Source of the DNA: Gambelia wislizenii
Taxonomy: Eukaryota > Chordata > Lepidosauria > Squamata > Crotaphytidae
Reading direction: 5' to 3'
Assembly (NCBI GenBank): GCA_030847615.1
Contig: JAUMIR010000012.1
Location: forward strand, 2,535,501-2,599,500
DNA: 64,000 nucleotides
Both the position numbers and the translations under genes were made by a program. Below, piece after piece: positions 20,956-31,395 of this stretch. Every line of letters begins with the position of its first letter. Position 1 is the first letter of the stretch. The notes under the pieces are model-generated. The model was not told where the DNA came from. It saw only the letters and a program-made list of their open reading frames with translations, and searched no databases.

Positions 20956-21159
20956 AGCTTGTCTCTCCCAGCTCAAGCTAGACTACACTGTTGACTTCAG
21001 ACCTCTTGCTGCAACCTGACCCTGAAAGTCTGTGTTTCTCCATCTCCTTTACCATCTTACCAATGCTGATGCTGCTTAAAAAACCTCCAGCTAGGGAAAG
21101 GATAAGGAGGTACAGGTGGCTGGATAGTCATAACAAGACTTTGTAAAAAGGAACTTCTT

Positions 21160-22342
21160 TGCCAGAGACTTTGTTAAATGATATCGCATACCTTGATTTC
21201 AGTAAGGCCTTTGACAAGGTTCCCCATGACATTCTTGCAAACAAGCTTGTAAAATGTGGACTAGACAAGTTAACAGTTCAATGGATTTGTAATTGGTTGA
21301 CCGGCCGAACCCAAAGGGTGCTCAGCAGTGGCTCCTCTTCGTCTTGGAAAGATGTGACCAGTGGGGTGCCACAGGGTTCTGTCCTGGGCCCAGTGCTATT
21401 CAACATCTTTATCAATGATTTGGATGAGGGAATTAGGGGCATACTTACCAAATTTGCAGATGACACCAAATTAAAGTAGCTAATACCCTAGAGGACAGGA
21501 TCAAAATTCAAAATGACCTGGATAGACTGGAGAGGTGGGCCAAAGCTAACAAAATGAAATTCAATACGGAGAAATGTAAGGTACTGCACTTAAGGCGAAA
21601 AAATGAAATGCATAGATATAGGATGGGGGAGACCTGGCTGAATGAGACTACCTGCGCAAGGGATCTAGGAATCCTAGTAGACCACAAGTTGAACATGAGT
21701 CAACAGTGTGATGCGGCAGCTAAAAAGGCCAATGTGATTTTGGGCTGTATCAAAAGAAGTATAGTGTCTAGATCAAGGGAAGTAATAGTGCCACTCTATT
21801 CTGCCTTGGTCAGGCCTTACCTAGAATACTGTCTCCAGTTCTGGGCACCACAATTCAAAAAGGATATGGACAAATTGGAGCGTGTCCAGAGAAGGGCAAC
21901 TAAAATGGTGAAAGGTCTGGAAATGATGCCTTATGAGGAAAGTCTTAGGGAGCTGGGTATGTTTAGCCTGGAAAAAAGACGGTTAAGAGGCGATAGGATA
22001 GCCCTGTTTAAGTATTGGGAGGGGTGTCACGTTGAGGATGGAGCAGGCTTGTTTTCTGCTGCTCCAGAGACTGGAACACGGAGCAATGGATGCAAGCTCC
22101 AGGAACAGAGATTCCACCTCAACATGAGGAGGAACTTTTTGACAGTAAGAGCTGTTTGGCAGTGGAACGCACTCCCTCGGAGCGTGGTGGGGTCTCCTTC
22201 CTTGGAGGTCTTTAAACAGAGGCTGGATGGCCATCTGTCGGGGATGCTTTGATCGTGATTTCCTGCGTGGCAGGGGGTTGGACTGGATGGCCCTCGTGGT
22301 CTCTTCCAACTCTGCAATTCTATGATTCTATGATTCTATGTA
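21160..22342 (+). mobile_element. CR1 LINE with RT core, longest copy in window
   Basis: The first frame (21159-21479) carries RT motif [17 protein letters not shown], motif [16 protein letters not shown] and the active-site FADDTKL. A stop follows at about 21477. A second frame (21554-22252) carries [35 protein letters not shown] and the CR1 C-terminus. The 3' end is three ATTCTATG units. It is 5'-truncated and broken by at least one frame disruption, so it is inactive. Confidence 0.93.
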
Positions 22343-24030
22343 TGCCTGTACATCACTTTCACAGTGCATCTCCCCATAAAAACACAACTATTCTAACATA
22401 TATTCTGTTGAACAACATGAGCCCTATGATCTCCTGAGACAGAATCATTTTCAAACATCTCTCACACACTGCAGAATTGTTTTAGAAAGATGAAATAAAG
22501 CCAGATCAAAAATTCAATGAAAATCCAAATACTTGAGCGGAGGAGGAGTTATAAAGGCATTCAGTTTAATGATGTGTACAGTGCAACCAAGGATAGCAGA
22601 AAAAAGAGATCTCAGTGCACAAATCTTCCTGCTACTCCTCACAATTTTTTAGAATTCAAATATAGACTAGACAGAAGTAGAAAATAGAGATATCACTGCT
22701 ACTAGCTGTCCTAGCATTGCCAAGACAAGCTATGCTGGATTCTCAAGAAAAACATGCCAAAGAGATTTCACTGCCAAGGTATGAAGAAGGAATTGTTGCT
22801 GTCAGCCTCACCAAGATAACAAAGATGACTTGGAAACCTGGGTGTTCACTTCCAGGTTGTGATTACACACCCCAGCACAGTTTCAACACCCACGCACCCA
22901 CTGAAAAGCAACACCTTAGCCAAGCAGACAAAACGCCCCCACGTGCATACAACGACAGTGTGTGTTATTCACATGCCGTATGTCCTAGTGCAATACATGC
23001 ACATGTCCCACAAGTATTTCAGATACGAGTCCCTCAAAATGATTCCAAAACCCACATCCCTTTTTTAAATCAAGTACTTCAAAGCTCTCTAACTCACCTA
23101 CTGTACCTCTTGTTTTCCCATCTACAATATATGCCAACTCAAAGAAAAAAAATGGGTTTTCTATTTAAAGTATTTCAATATCCTCTCCTAGCCTACAAGG
23201 GTGATGAACAAATAAAAAAAAATTAAAACAGGAGAAATATAAAAACATTTTTAAAACACATCAAAATATTTTAAAGTTTTTAAAGAGTAATCTAAAAACG
23301 CATGCAAACAACCCTCCACAGCACACAGTGTGACCCATTATCCACTGAAACACTAAACCCCAATATCTGTCTTCCATTATTCCATTTCAGACAATCCACT
23401 TAACTAACCTCAACCTCTCAGCCAAAACCCCAAACCCGTTTTCCACAATACCCATAAAATCTACCTTCCCAGCCCTCCATCTTCTATCTTCTGGGACTCC
23501 CCCTTTTCAGACACCTCAAGACTTACCTCTCTTGATTTAAAACTTTTGTGCCTATCTCTCCTGAGTTCCATGAATTTTGCAACTTTTAAAAAGCAACCAC
23601 ATTGAAATACTTGATGTGCAAGGAGGGGGGCAACAAAAACAGAAGCAAAACATTTCTTTAAAAAATCCTCACATAGCAAATTGTGAGCCTTTTGGTCAAA
23701 GAACTCATGAATGGATTTAATGTAAGATGCTCTGAGGGGTGGGGTAAGAACATGTACACTGTAGCAAATATTCAACAGTTTGTATGTAGAAGACACTTAA
23801 AACGTGTATATACATAAACAAAGAGAAAGACAGATCATTCAAATATACACAATATAAATAAATATTTAAGATACACACAAGCTCCAAATTTTAAATTCTT
23901 AGCATACTGATCTATGCGGACTCAGGAACAAAAAGAAAAGGAAAATCATAAAATCCCATTAGATTAATATAGACAGAAATATACACATGTATTACCAAAA
24001 AAAAAAAACCAAACCCCACCACATCCTAGC
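22343..24030. other. No gene seen
   Basis: AT-rich single-copy-looking DNA. The frame at 22717-23226 (169 codons) lacks any recognised domain, splice context or codon bias and is best taken as chance. Confidence 0.4.
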
Positions 24031-24212
24031 TCAGTGTTTCTCAACCAGGGTTTCACAAGAGATTGTGAGATATTGTAACTCGGGGAGAGACATTTTATTT
24101 ATTTATTTATTTTAGGTGTAGAAATAATAATTTTTAGCCAGGGGTTCTCTGAGAAATAAACATTGTATCAAGAGTTCTACCAGGTAAAAGGGTTGAGAAA
24201 GGCTGTCTTAGC
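24031..24212. mobile_element. hAT-like MITE
   Basis: The ends CAGTGTTTCTCAACCAGGG and GGGTTGAGAAAGGCTG form a terminal inverted repeat. The middle holds a TTTA microsatellite (24090-24112). Non-coding. Confidence 0.65.
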
Positions 24213-24267
24213 TATTACAGTATTTAATTTTAAAAGACAATAATACAAGAGCGGCAAATATACCAGG

Positions 24268-24350
24268 GCTCACATATCTATATCTATATCTACGGTATAC
24301 CTATATCTATATGTCGATATAGATATAGATATATAGATATACTATATACT
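24268..24350. repeat. Self-complementary TATATC microsatellite
   Basis: TATATC-type units (24270-24320) are followed by their complement GATATA (24318-24350), making an AT-rich palindrome around a GTCGATAT centre. Confidence 0.75.
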
Positions 24351-24599
24351 TATTCCAAGATCCACCACCCTAGGTACAGGAACACCACATTTAAAAGCCA
24401 CAACAACATACCAGAACAAACAAAAATTTAAAACCCACCTAATTATATATAAAAGGAGCCCAAATTCATTTTAAAAAGGGGGAAAGATCAACCTCTTCTC
24501 TTCCTCTCTGTAAAAACTCAGTAAATACCACCAACCCCAAAAAGGACCCCTTCTCCTTCCCCCTTGTACTGACCCCACCCATCTTAAAAAAAAAAACCT

Positions 24600-25870
24600 C
24601 CCCTCCCCACTGAGACACCCCCAAACCAACCCCCCCCCAATATTTTAATTACTGTAATAATACTCCTAACAAGCCAGCCAGTGAGCTTCTCTAAGCAAGC
24701 AAGCAACTCCCCCCCCCCATTTTAGTTCCTCCTCTGGGTGGGGAAAACCCTCTTATCCCCCCTCCCCAAAATAAGGGGGTCTGACCCATTGAAAGAGGGG
24801 GTCCATTGAAAGAGGGGGGTCCCTTCCTTCCTTCCCTCTCTCCCCCTCCTCACAAACACAAGTGAGGCCTCCCTCCCCACTTTAATACCCACCTCAAAAG
24901 AATCCTCCCAAAAAACCCTCCCCACTGAGATACCCCCAAACCAAGCCCCCCCCAAAAAATCTTTTAAGGCAGTGAGCTTCTCCAAGCAAGCAAGCAATCC
25001 CCCCCCCTTTGAGTTCCTCCTTTGTGGGGGAGAAGACACTCTTATCACCCCTCCCCAAAATAAGGGGGTCTAACCAATTGAAAGAGGGGGTCCATTGAAA
25101 GAGGGGGGTCCCTTCCTTCTTTCCCTCTTCCCCTCCCCACAACACAAAGAAGGCCTCCCTGCCCTCTTTTCTACCCCCTCAAAAAGAACCTCCCAAAAAA
25201 AGTTCCCCACTAAGACACCCCCAAACCAAGCACCCCAAAATCTTTTAATTAACAATTATAGTAACAAAGTGACCTTCTCCAAGCAAGCAAGCAACTCCCC
25301 CAATTTGAGTTATTCCTCTGGTTGAGGGAGACCCTCTTATCCCCCCTCCCCAAAATAAGGGGGTCAAACCCATTGAAAGAGGGGGTCCCTTGAAAGAGGG
25401 GGACCTTCCTTCCTTCCTTCCCTCTCCCCAAAACAAGGGAGGCCTCCCCCCTCAAAAAAGCCCTCTCCACTAAGACACCCCCAAACTAAGCCCCCCAAAA
25501 AGGAGGTCTGACCCATTGAAAGAGGGGGTCCCTTGAAAGAGGGGGGGCTTCCTTCCTTCCCTCTCCCCAAACACAAGGGAGGCCTCCCTCCCCTCAAAAA
25601 AGCCCTCCCCACTAAGACACCCCCAAAATAAGCACCCCCAAAAGGGGGAAAAGGGGGGTCAACCCATTGAAAGAGGGGGGTCCCTCCCCCCTCTCCCCAA
25701 ACACAAGGGAGGCCTCCCCCCTTAAAAAAGCCCTCTCCCCACTAAGACACCCCCAAACTAAGACCCCCCCCAAAAGGGGGGGTCTCACCCATTGAAAGAG
25801 AAGGTTCCCTCCCTCTCTCCCCCTCCCCACAAACGCAAGGGAGGACTCCCTCCCCTCTTTGTATACCCCC
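24600..25870. repeat. Degenerate C/T-rich VNTR beside the CpG island
   Basis: Six array units are anchored by variants of CACTAAGACACCCCCAAAC at about 24609, 24920, 25207, 25466, 25605 and 25738. Spacings of about 311, 287, 259, 139 and 133 bp show the unit shortening toward the island. Each unit also carries CCCATTGAAAGAGGGGG and CCTTCCTTCCTTCCC. The minus strand is G-rich, with many GGGGG runs. Minus-strand open frames here are products of the repeat. Confidence 0.85.
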
Positions 25871-25879
25871 CACCCACCC

Positions 25880-25883
<4 letters not shown>

Positions 25884-25921
<38 letters not shown>
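25884..25921. repeat. (CA)n microsatellite
   Basis: About 18 CA dinucleotides directly abut the CpG island. It is a normal polymorphic simple repeat. Confidence 0.95.
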
Positions 25922-25924
<3 letters not shown>

Positions 25925-26260
25925 GACGACGGCGGCGGCGCCCACCTGCTGCTGCTCCGGAGCGACTCCGGATTGCCTTTGACACCCGCCGCCCACACGC
26001 GCCATCCATCCAAGATGGCGGCGCCAGCGAAGGGGAGGGGGCAGGAGAGGAGGGAGGGAGGGAGCCCAGGCCAGGACGGGAGCGCGCCTGCGCACTCCCG
26101 GCTGGAGCGGCGCCAGCGGACGCGCGCGCGCACACAAACGCGCGCGCCCCGAGCGGTGGCGCTTTCCGCTTTGAAAGGAGGGGAGATCAAGAAGCGCTGA
26201 GGAGAGAGCGTGTGTGCGCCTGCGCAGAAACGGGCACGTGCGCCTCCTCCCTCCCTTCCT
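25920..26260. promoter_or_regulatory. CpG island / probable promoter
   Basis: This is the only strongly GC- and CpG-rich unique stretch outside the DIRS element, with clusters such as GACGGCGGCGGCG and GGACGCGCGCGCGC. It contains AAGATGGCGGC at 26012-26022, the classic YY1-type promoter element. In human the gene divergently placed upstream of GRAP is EPN2, so this may be the promoter of the EPN2 orthologue driving leftward transcription. A rightward start at the ATGGCGGCG context cannot be excluded. Confidence 0.65.
25946..26200 (-). other. Putative untranslated first exon with splice donor
   Basis: On the minus strand the island reads GAGCAGCAGCAG then GTGGGCGCC, a reasonable splice donor with the exon ending at 25946. 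The upstream limit is a guess. A short frame from an ATG inside it (MDGACGRRVSK) matches no known protein. Assignment to EPN2 rests only on synteny. Confidence 0.3.
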
Positions 26261-26309
26261 TGAGGAGGGGGAGGGGGAGTGTGAGGCCTCCCCCTCAGGA
26301 GACCTCACT

Positions 26310-26430
26310 TCATTAATTATTATTATTATTATTATTATTTTCCAAATATGTATAATTGTAACCTGTAACTTATTTATTATTATTATTATTATTATTTTCC
26401 AAATATGTATAATTGTAACCTGTAACTTCT
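26310..26430. repeat. Tandem duplication with (ATT)n runs
   Basis: The segment TTTTCCAAATATGTATAATTG plus AACCTGTAACTT occurs twice about 60 bp apart, each copy preceded by an ATT microsatellite. Similar wording occurs in the A-tailed retroposon at 39.9-40.3 kb, so this is probably LINE 3' UTR material. Confidence 0.7.
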
Positions 26431-26447
26431 AATTTGAGTATAAAGGT

Positions 26448-26545
26448 GTAAATAATAATAATAATAATAAATTTTATTTTTACCCTGCCCCTCTGTTAAA
26501 AACAATCGGGTTGGCTTACAAAAATTAAAATATAAATGCAGATTA
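26448..26545 (-). mobile_element. L2-like LINE or SINE tail fragment
   Basis: (AAT)n, then AAATTTTATTTTTACCC and GGGTTGGCTTACA, an inverted L2-type tail. Confidence 0.5.
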
Positions 26546-26699
26546 AAATCCCTAAACACCACCCACCCCCACCCTCCCTCATAAAAAGATAAATATAATG
26601 TTTATTGAAATAGAGAAGACCATGGTTACAGGTGCCCCTCCATATCCACGGATTTGGTATCCACGGATTTAAGTATATTTAATAATAATAAGTATATGT

Positions 26700-26840
26700 A
26701 TTATTATTATTATTATTATTATTTATATCGCGCTCTTCAGCCACAAGGCTACCAGAGCAGCTTACAAATTGTTTTAAGGAATAGCAATTTACACATCTAC
26801 ACTGCATTAAGCAGTTTCCAATGTGTGTTAGCTAATTTTG
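26700..26840 (-). mobile_element. tRNA-derived SINE (family B), 3' part
   Basis: (ATT)n, then GCTCTTCAGCCACAAGGC, CAGCTTACAAATTG and CAGTTTCCAATGTGTG. It matches the distal part of the complete copy at 45.9-46.17 kb. Confidence 0.75.
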
Positions 26841-26928
26841 TATAATTCTATAGTTTTATATAATTTAATATTATATTTAAGTATATTATTATTATTAAGT
26901 ATATTTAATAATAATAATAATAATAATA

Positions 26929-27167
26929 CAGTTGTCCCCTCCTATTCGCTGGGGTTTGGTTCCAGGACGCCCCCCTCCCATGGATACCAAAATCCATGAA
27001 TACTCAAGTCCCATTCTATGCAACGGCATAGCAAAATGGTGTCCCTTACATAAGATGGCAAAATCAAGCTTTGCTTTTTGGATTATTATTTTTTAAAGAA
27101 TATTTTCAAGCCGTGGATACTTAAACCTGTGGATACCAAATCCATGGATACGGAGGGACAACTGTAT
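26929..27167. mobile_element. Tigger-like MITE, complete
   Basis: The terminal inverted repeats are ACAGTTGTCCCCTCC and GGAGGGACAACTGT, flanked by TA. The inside reads GGTTCCAGGACGCCC, AAATCCATGAATACTCAAG and TTTTCAAGCCGTGGATAC, phrases very like mammalian Tigger/MER2-type elements. It recurs at 33.04, 39.35, 42.10, 43.07, 52.05, 52.23 and 62.21 kb. Confidence 0.85.
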
Positions 27168-29018
27168 TCACGGCTTGAAAATATCCTTTAAAAAATAATA
27201 ATCCAGTCCTGTGCAAGGAGAAAAGTGGGATTATTATTATTATTAGAGTAAAGCGAGTTTGTTGTTATATCCTGCCTTTCTCCCCAAACTGGAATTCATG
27301 TTGGTTTGTTGTGGTTAAAATTCGACAGACAATAACCTCCGCAGTAGAATAGTACCAACCTTATCTTGTTATACTGGAGCTATATAATCTGTAGGGTCAT
27401 TTTAAAGACTGTTTTTATCCTGTGTTTTCACCTTCTTTTTATTCTGTATCGCTTTTTACCTGTGCTGGTCTATGACTGTAATAAAAAATCTATTCTATTC
27501 TATTCCATGTTGGTTTGCAAATTTTTTTAAAGTACAGTTGTCGAAATCTGTGGATATGGAGGGACAACTATATTAATCATAATTTATTTATATAGCGGCA
27601 ACAGTGTACATAGCATTTTACAAGTAAAAGAGCAACAACAAAAACCAGCCAGCCCTGCCAAAGGCCTACAGTCTCACACACACACACACAGGAAGGAAGG
27701 AGTAATACAAATATAAAACAGTGCAATACAGTTATAAAACAAATTATCCAGACAGAAATACAAAAGCCAGTGCAATATAAGACCAAGCAAACTGACAAAT
27801 CCATATAATCAAAATAGAGAAGATTGTAAAACAGTGTTAAACTAACATTACAAAAGCTTTGGTAAACAAGGAAGTTTTTAATTGAGATTTAAAAGCCAAG
27901 GGGGAAGGAGCTGTTCGCAGACGTTCAAGAGGGCAGACAAAAATCAACCCTTTAAATTTACAACCTAAACAGCAACAACCTAAAGCAATGCAACACAGCA
28001 TGTTCTTACACAGTTTTCGTTGTGGATTCCTGCATGGCAGGGGGTGGACTAGATGGCCCTTGGGGTTCCCTTTGGAACGCTTTGATTCTAAGCAACGAGT
28101 CCCAAACCTTCCCCTGAAATGAGCATGCCCTTGTATTCCCTTCTGTGTTCACTGGCTCCTATTAGATATAAATTTGGAAGTTTCTTGTGCCTGCAATAGA
28201 ATATTTTCCTGTGGTTACATATATTTTTAACATTGCTGCAAGTTCATCCCAGTCTTAGGAGTGACACACACAACACACACAGCTCTCATTTCCCCTTCCT
28301 GTTGCTGTCACACCCTTTTCTCCAGCAAGTATGATTAAACCACCATGCAACCACCCCCTTCCAGACATATTGTAGGAGGCACATTAAACTTGCTTGCCTC
28401 ACACAATTGGAAAACCAATTTATTCCGCTGACAGCTGTCAGAGAGGGAAGGAGGAAACTTCCAAAAGTACCAGGTGGGGCTGCTGGGAACATTCCTAATA
28501 ATACAATTTGTGCTATCTTTCTGGACTGGCTAAATTTATTCAATTTTTTTTTTAATATTTCTATTTATGCCCCCCCTTGTCTAATGGTCTTGCATATTCA
28601 AAAAGATAGAACAACCAAGAAGATTGAGGGTGTTGTCTTTGTATGGATAAACTGTATGGCGATCCATTCTTGTCTAAAACAAGATTTAAATATGATAAAC
28701 GATACCACAGTCCACTAAGAACATGCCAAACCCAAAGCTGTGACAAAGGCTATCCATAGATGGCAATGGACAGAAACACAGAGATTCAAATGGAGGACTT
28801 TGTGCTTTCACTCAAAGCCATGTCCTCACATCAGTTCTTGAAAAAGCTCTGCTGCCCATCATGGAATCTAGAAACTTGCTCAGTTTTGCAAATGTCTTGA
28901 GAACTTTGTCCATCCGTGCATATATTTTTTTCTGATGCCAAAACATATCCCACCAATTGGGAGGTATCCTGCAAATTTTTATCCAATCCTCAATTGGAAT
29001 TTGGGTGTAAATTCCAAG
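27168..29018. other. No gene; LINE 3' UTR-like and CR1 tail pieces
   Basis: 27280-27510 ends in ATTCTATTCTATTCC after GACTGTAATAAAAAATC, a LINE-like terminus. 27537-27575 is an internally deleted Tigger-like MITE. 27580-27970 begins AATTTATTTATATAGCGGC, an inverted L2-like UTR. 28020-28092 is a CR1 3' tail (+). No host exon is recognised in 28100-29018. Confidence 0.45.
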
Positions 29019-29088
29019 CATACCCTCCAACTGTCCTAATTTGGTAGGGACAGTCATAATTAATCCTCTATCTTCCCATTTTTTCCAG

Positions 29089-30192
29089 TGTTGGGGGATG
29101 ATAGGACACTCAATCCCTGGCAGAAGCCAAAAAATATCTCAGCAGACTCAGCAGCAACCTGTTTCCAAGAATACTCACACACATTAGTGTTTGTCATCCA
29201 AACAAACAGGAGGCACTTTATCTTCAAGCTCAAGGCAGTTGCAATATGTACAGATATAAACAGCAGACAGACAAACTGCTTCGCCAGACATCAAGGTATT
29301 TCAAGAGAAGGGACGCTCTGGATTGAGCCTTCTTTTATACAGATTTAAAGGGCTCCCTCAACCACATGGGTGCATGACATCAGATTTTGCACTCCAGACT
29401 CTATCCTGATGCTATGCTCTCTAGTAACCTTCTTGTGCAGCTGTGGACTCACAGCTAGCACGACTTGGCAGTTCCTTGGCCTCGGCTAGCATGATTTGGC
29501 AGTTCCTTGGCCTCAGCTAGCATGACTTGGCAATTCCTTGGCCTCAACTAACATGACTTGGCAGTTCCTTGGCCTCGGCTAGCATGACTTGGCAGTTCCT
29601 TGGCCTCGGCTAACATCACTTGGCAGCTCCTTGGCCTCAGCTAGCATGACTTGGCAGTTCTTGGCCTCGGCTACCATGACTTGACAGTTCCTTGGCCTCA
29701 GCTAGCATGACAGCAGTTCCTTGGCCTCAGCTAGCATGACTTGGCAGTTCCTTGGCCTCGGCTAGCATGATTTGGCAGTTCCTTGGCCTCAGCTACCATG
29801 ACTTGGTAGTTCTTTGGCCTCAGCTAGCATGACAGCAGTTCCTTGGCCTCAGCTAGCATGACTTGGCAGTTCCTTGGCCTCAGCTACCATGACTTGGTAG
29901 TTCCTTGGCCTTGGCTACTATGACTTGGCAGTTCTTTGGCCTTTGCTACCATGACTTGGCAGTTCCTTGGCTTCAGCTACCATGACTAGGCAGTTCCTTG
30001 GCCTCAGCTAGCATGACTTGGAAGTTCCTTGGCCTCAACTAGCATGACTTAGCAGTTCCTTGGCCTCGGCTAGCATGACTTAGCAGTTCCTTGGCCTCAG
30101 CTAGCATGACTTGGCAGTTCCTTGGCCTCGGCTACCATGACTTAGCAGTTGTTTGGGCATTTTGTATGGAGTTCAGTCTCTGACTCCCTACA
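29089..30192 (-). mobile_element. Solo-LTR-like element with tandem-repeat U3
   Basis: The 1.1-kb block interrupts the TIR element exactly. It begins TGTTGGGGG and ends CCCTACA, so it has TG...CA ends in either orientation. The flanks TCCAG (left) and TTCAG (right) fit a 5-bp target duplication with one change, and uninterrupted relatives read TTTTCAGCTGC there. On the minus strand a TATAAAAG box (29332-29340) lies downstream of the minisatellite, consistent with U3-TATA-R-U5 order. No internal retroviral genes are present. Confidence 0.68.
29453..30150 (-). repeat. 31-bp minisatellite, about 22-23 copies
   Basis: The plus-strand unit reads approximately CTAGCATGACTTGGCAG followed by TTCCTTGGCCTCGG. 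Units with a TTGG deletion (ATGACAGCAG) recur at about 29707 and 29827, roughly four units apart. This suggests a higher-order repeat created by block duplication. The array lies wholly inside the solo-LTR-like element. Confidence 0.92.
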
Positions 30193-30490
30193 TTCAGCTG
30201 CTTTTAAAATGTCCCGGTTTCTCTTTCCTCCGCCTTCTTTACCCCTTTGTCCTCTGCTTACTTCAATTGCTGCAGCTGAATTCCAAGGGCAAAAATCGCT
30301 TGCACTCATTTAATTCAGCAGGCAGAGGCTCAGAGCCATGCCCTTCCCAGTAAGCTTAGACAAAAGCAAACCGCTGCAGCCTCTCCTAGCTTGCCTGTTC
30401 TTTCGCATGAATAACATTTGCCATCGTGACCACACTCTGCGTGACCACACCCATGTTCCGCTTTTTCATCTGTGAAACATTGGAGGTTAT

Positions 30491-31100
30491 AGAATACGGG
30501 TTGAAATTCCAAGCAGTCATCTTGCTTGCTTCTCCAGTGCCCTAGATATGAGCTCTTTGCAAAGATTGCCTGCCTGTCTTGGCCAGTTATAGATATTGCC
30601 TTAACCTCTGGGAACAATGGTCAAATATTGACAAAGAGTGACAAGCGCATGGAGTTTTAATGGCCTCTTTGGCATCCCCAGTGTGCCTTCACCTCCTGCC
30701 ACAATTAACCAAGTCAAAGCGTCCCTTGCTTTGCTTTTCTTTGCTTCTCTCTCTCTGATGTGATCCATGGGCGAAAGAAGGCCATTAAGAGCCTTGCCTG
30801 GAATGCATGACTTAACCCCGGCCTACTTTAAGGGTTGTCCTACATGACCACACAGCTTGGGAATTCTGAAACCGGCATCCTGAGAATAAAAAACCACTGG
30901 GAAGCATTGTTTTCCCAAGGGAAAGGGCAGCGTATGGAGACCTCTGATGCAAGAGCCCAACCCAATTTCCACTCAGATTTCAGTAGCAATTGTCTGTCCT
31001 TCCGCAGCTACTAAATGAGGCTCTCAAACCCAGCAGTAAGCCTGGGAGCCACTTCTCTGGCCCATGGGACCCTTCGGGGGCCATTTAGCCAGCCAAATAT
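30491..31100. other. No gene seen
   Basis: No exon or named repeat is recognised. Confidence 0.35.
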
Positions 31101-31102
31101 AG

Positions 31103-31192
31103 ACTCCTAGAGCTGGAAGAGACCACGAGGGCCATCCAGTCCAACCTCCTGCCTTGCAGGAATACACAATCAAAATGCTCCTGACAGATGAC
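31103..31192 (-). mobile_element. CR1 3' tail fragment
   Basis: AGAGCTGGAAGAGACCACG, CCATCCAGTCCAACC and GCAGGAATACACAATC make the inverted CR1 terminus. Confidence 0.82.
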
Positions 31193-31207
31193 AAAAACAA
31201 ACATTTT

Positions 31208-31395
31208 TTAAAAAAAGAAAAACAGAATACTCTCCAACATTTCACAGATGAAAATATGCAAACTGAGTTCCAAGTGCAAAAGTAGCTTGCATTGAACTTC
31301 ACAGGAGGTACTGGAGAGGAGGGGGTAGACTTGCCCCTCCCAGTAGGCACAGGCAAAAGCAAACTGCTGAAATCTCTCTTCACTTTTTTTTTGCA
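31208..31395. mobile_element. Rearranged copy of the unnamed TIR family
   Basis: TACTCTCCAACATTTCACAG is a minus-oriented end. It is followed directly by plus-oriented internal sequence, GAGTTCCAAGTGCAAAAG...GGCAAAAGCAAACTGCTG. An internal inversion or deletion is likely. Confidence 0.6.

Larger units (their letters stand above)
29019..30490 (+). mobile_element. Unnamed terminal-inverted-repeat element, split by a solo LTR
   Basis: The left part (29019-29088) begins CATACCCTCCAACTGTCC. The right part (30193-30490) runs TTCAGCTGCTTTTAAAATG to CTGTGAAACATTGGAGG. The two ends form the inverted pair CCCTCCAAC / GTTGGAGGG seen in intact copies. The family recurs at 31.2, 33.6, 45.4, 50.8, 51.8, 55.5 and 57.3 kb. 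No coding capacity. Confidence 0.75.

Noticed and set aside
21554..22252. 232-codon frame as a host gene
   Set aside because: It is the CR1 C-terminal region following an RT domain and ending in ATTCTATG repeats.
22717..23226. 169-codon frame
   Set aside because: No domain, no splice context, AT-rich chance frame.
26014..26200. Plus-strand coding start at the ATGGCGGCG in the CpG island
   Set aside because: The predicted peptide (MAAPAKGRGQERRE...) matches no protein I recognise; the ATG is part of the YY1 motif. Kept only as an alternative promoter direction.
24722..26308. Series of Gly/Pro-rich minus-strand open frames
   Set aside because: They are translations of the VNTR, the CA repeat and the CpG island; repetitive and without homology.
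29453..30150. CRISPR-like array
   Set aside because: Direct 31-bp units have no unique spacers between them, and this is a vertebrate genome: a minisatellite.
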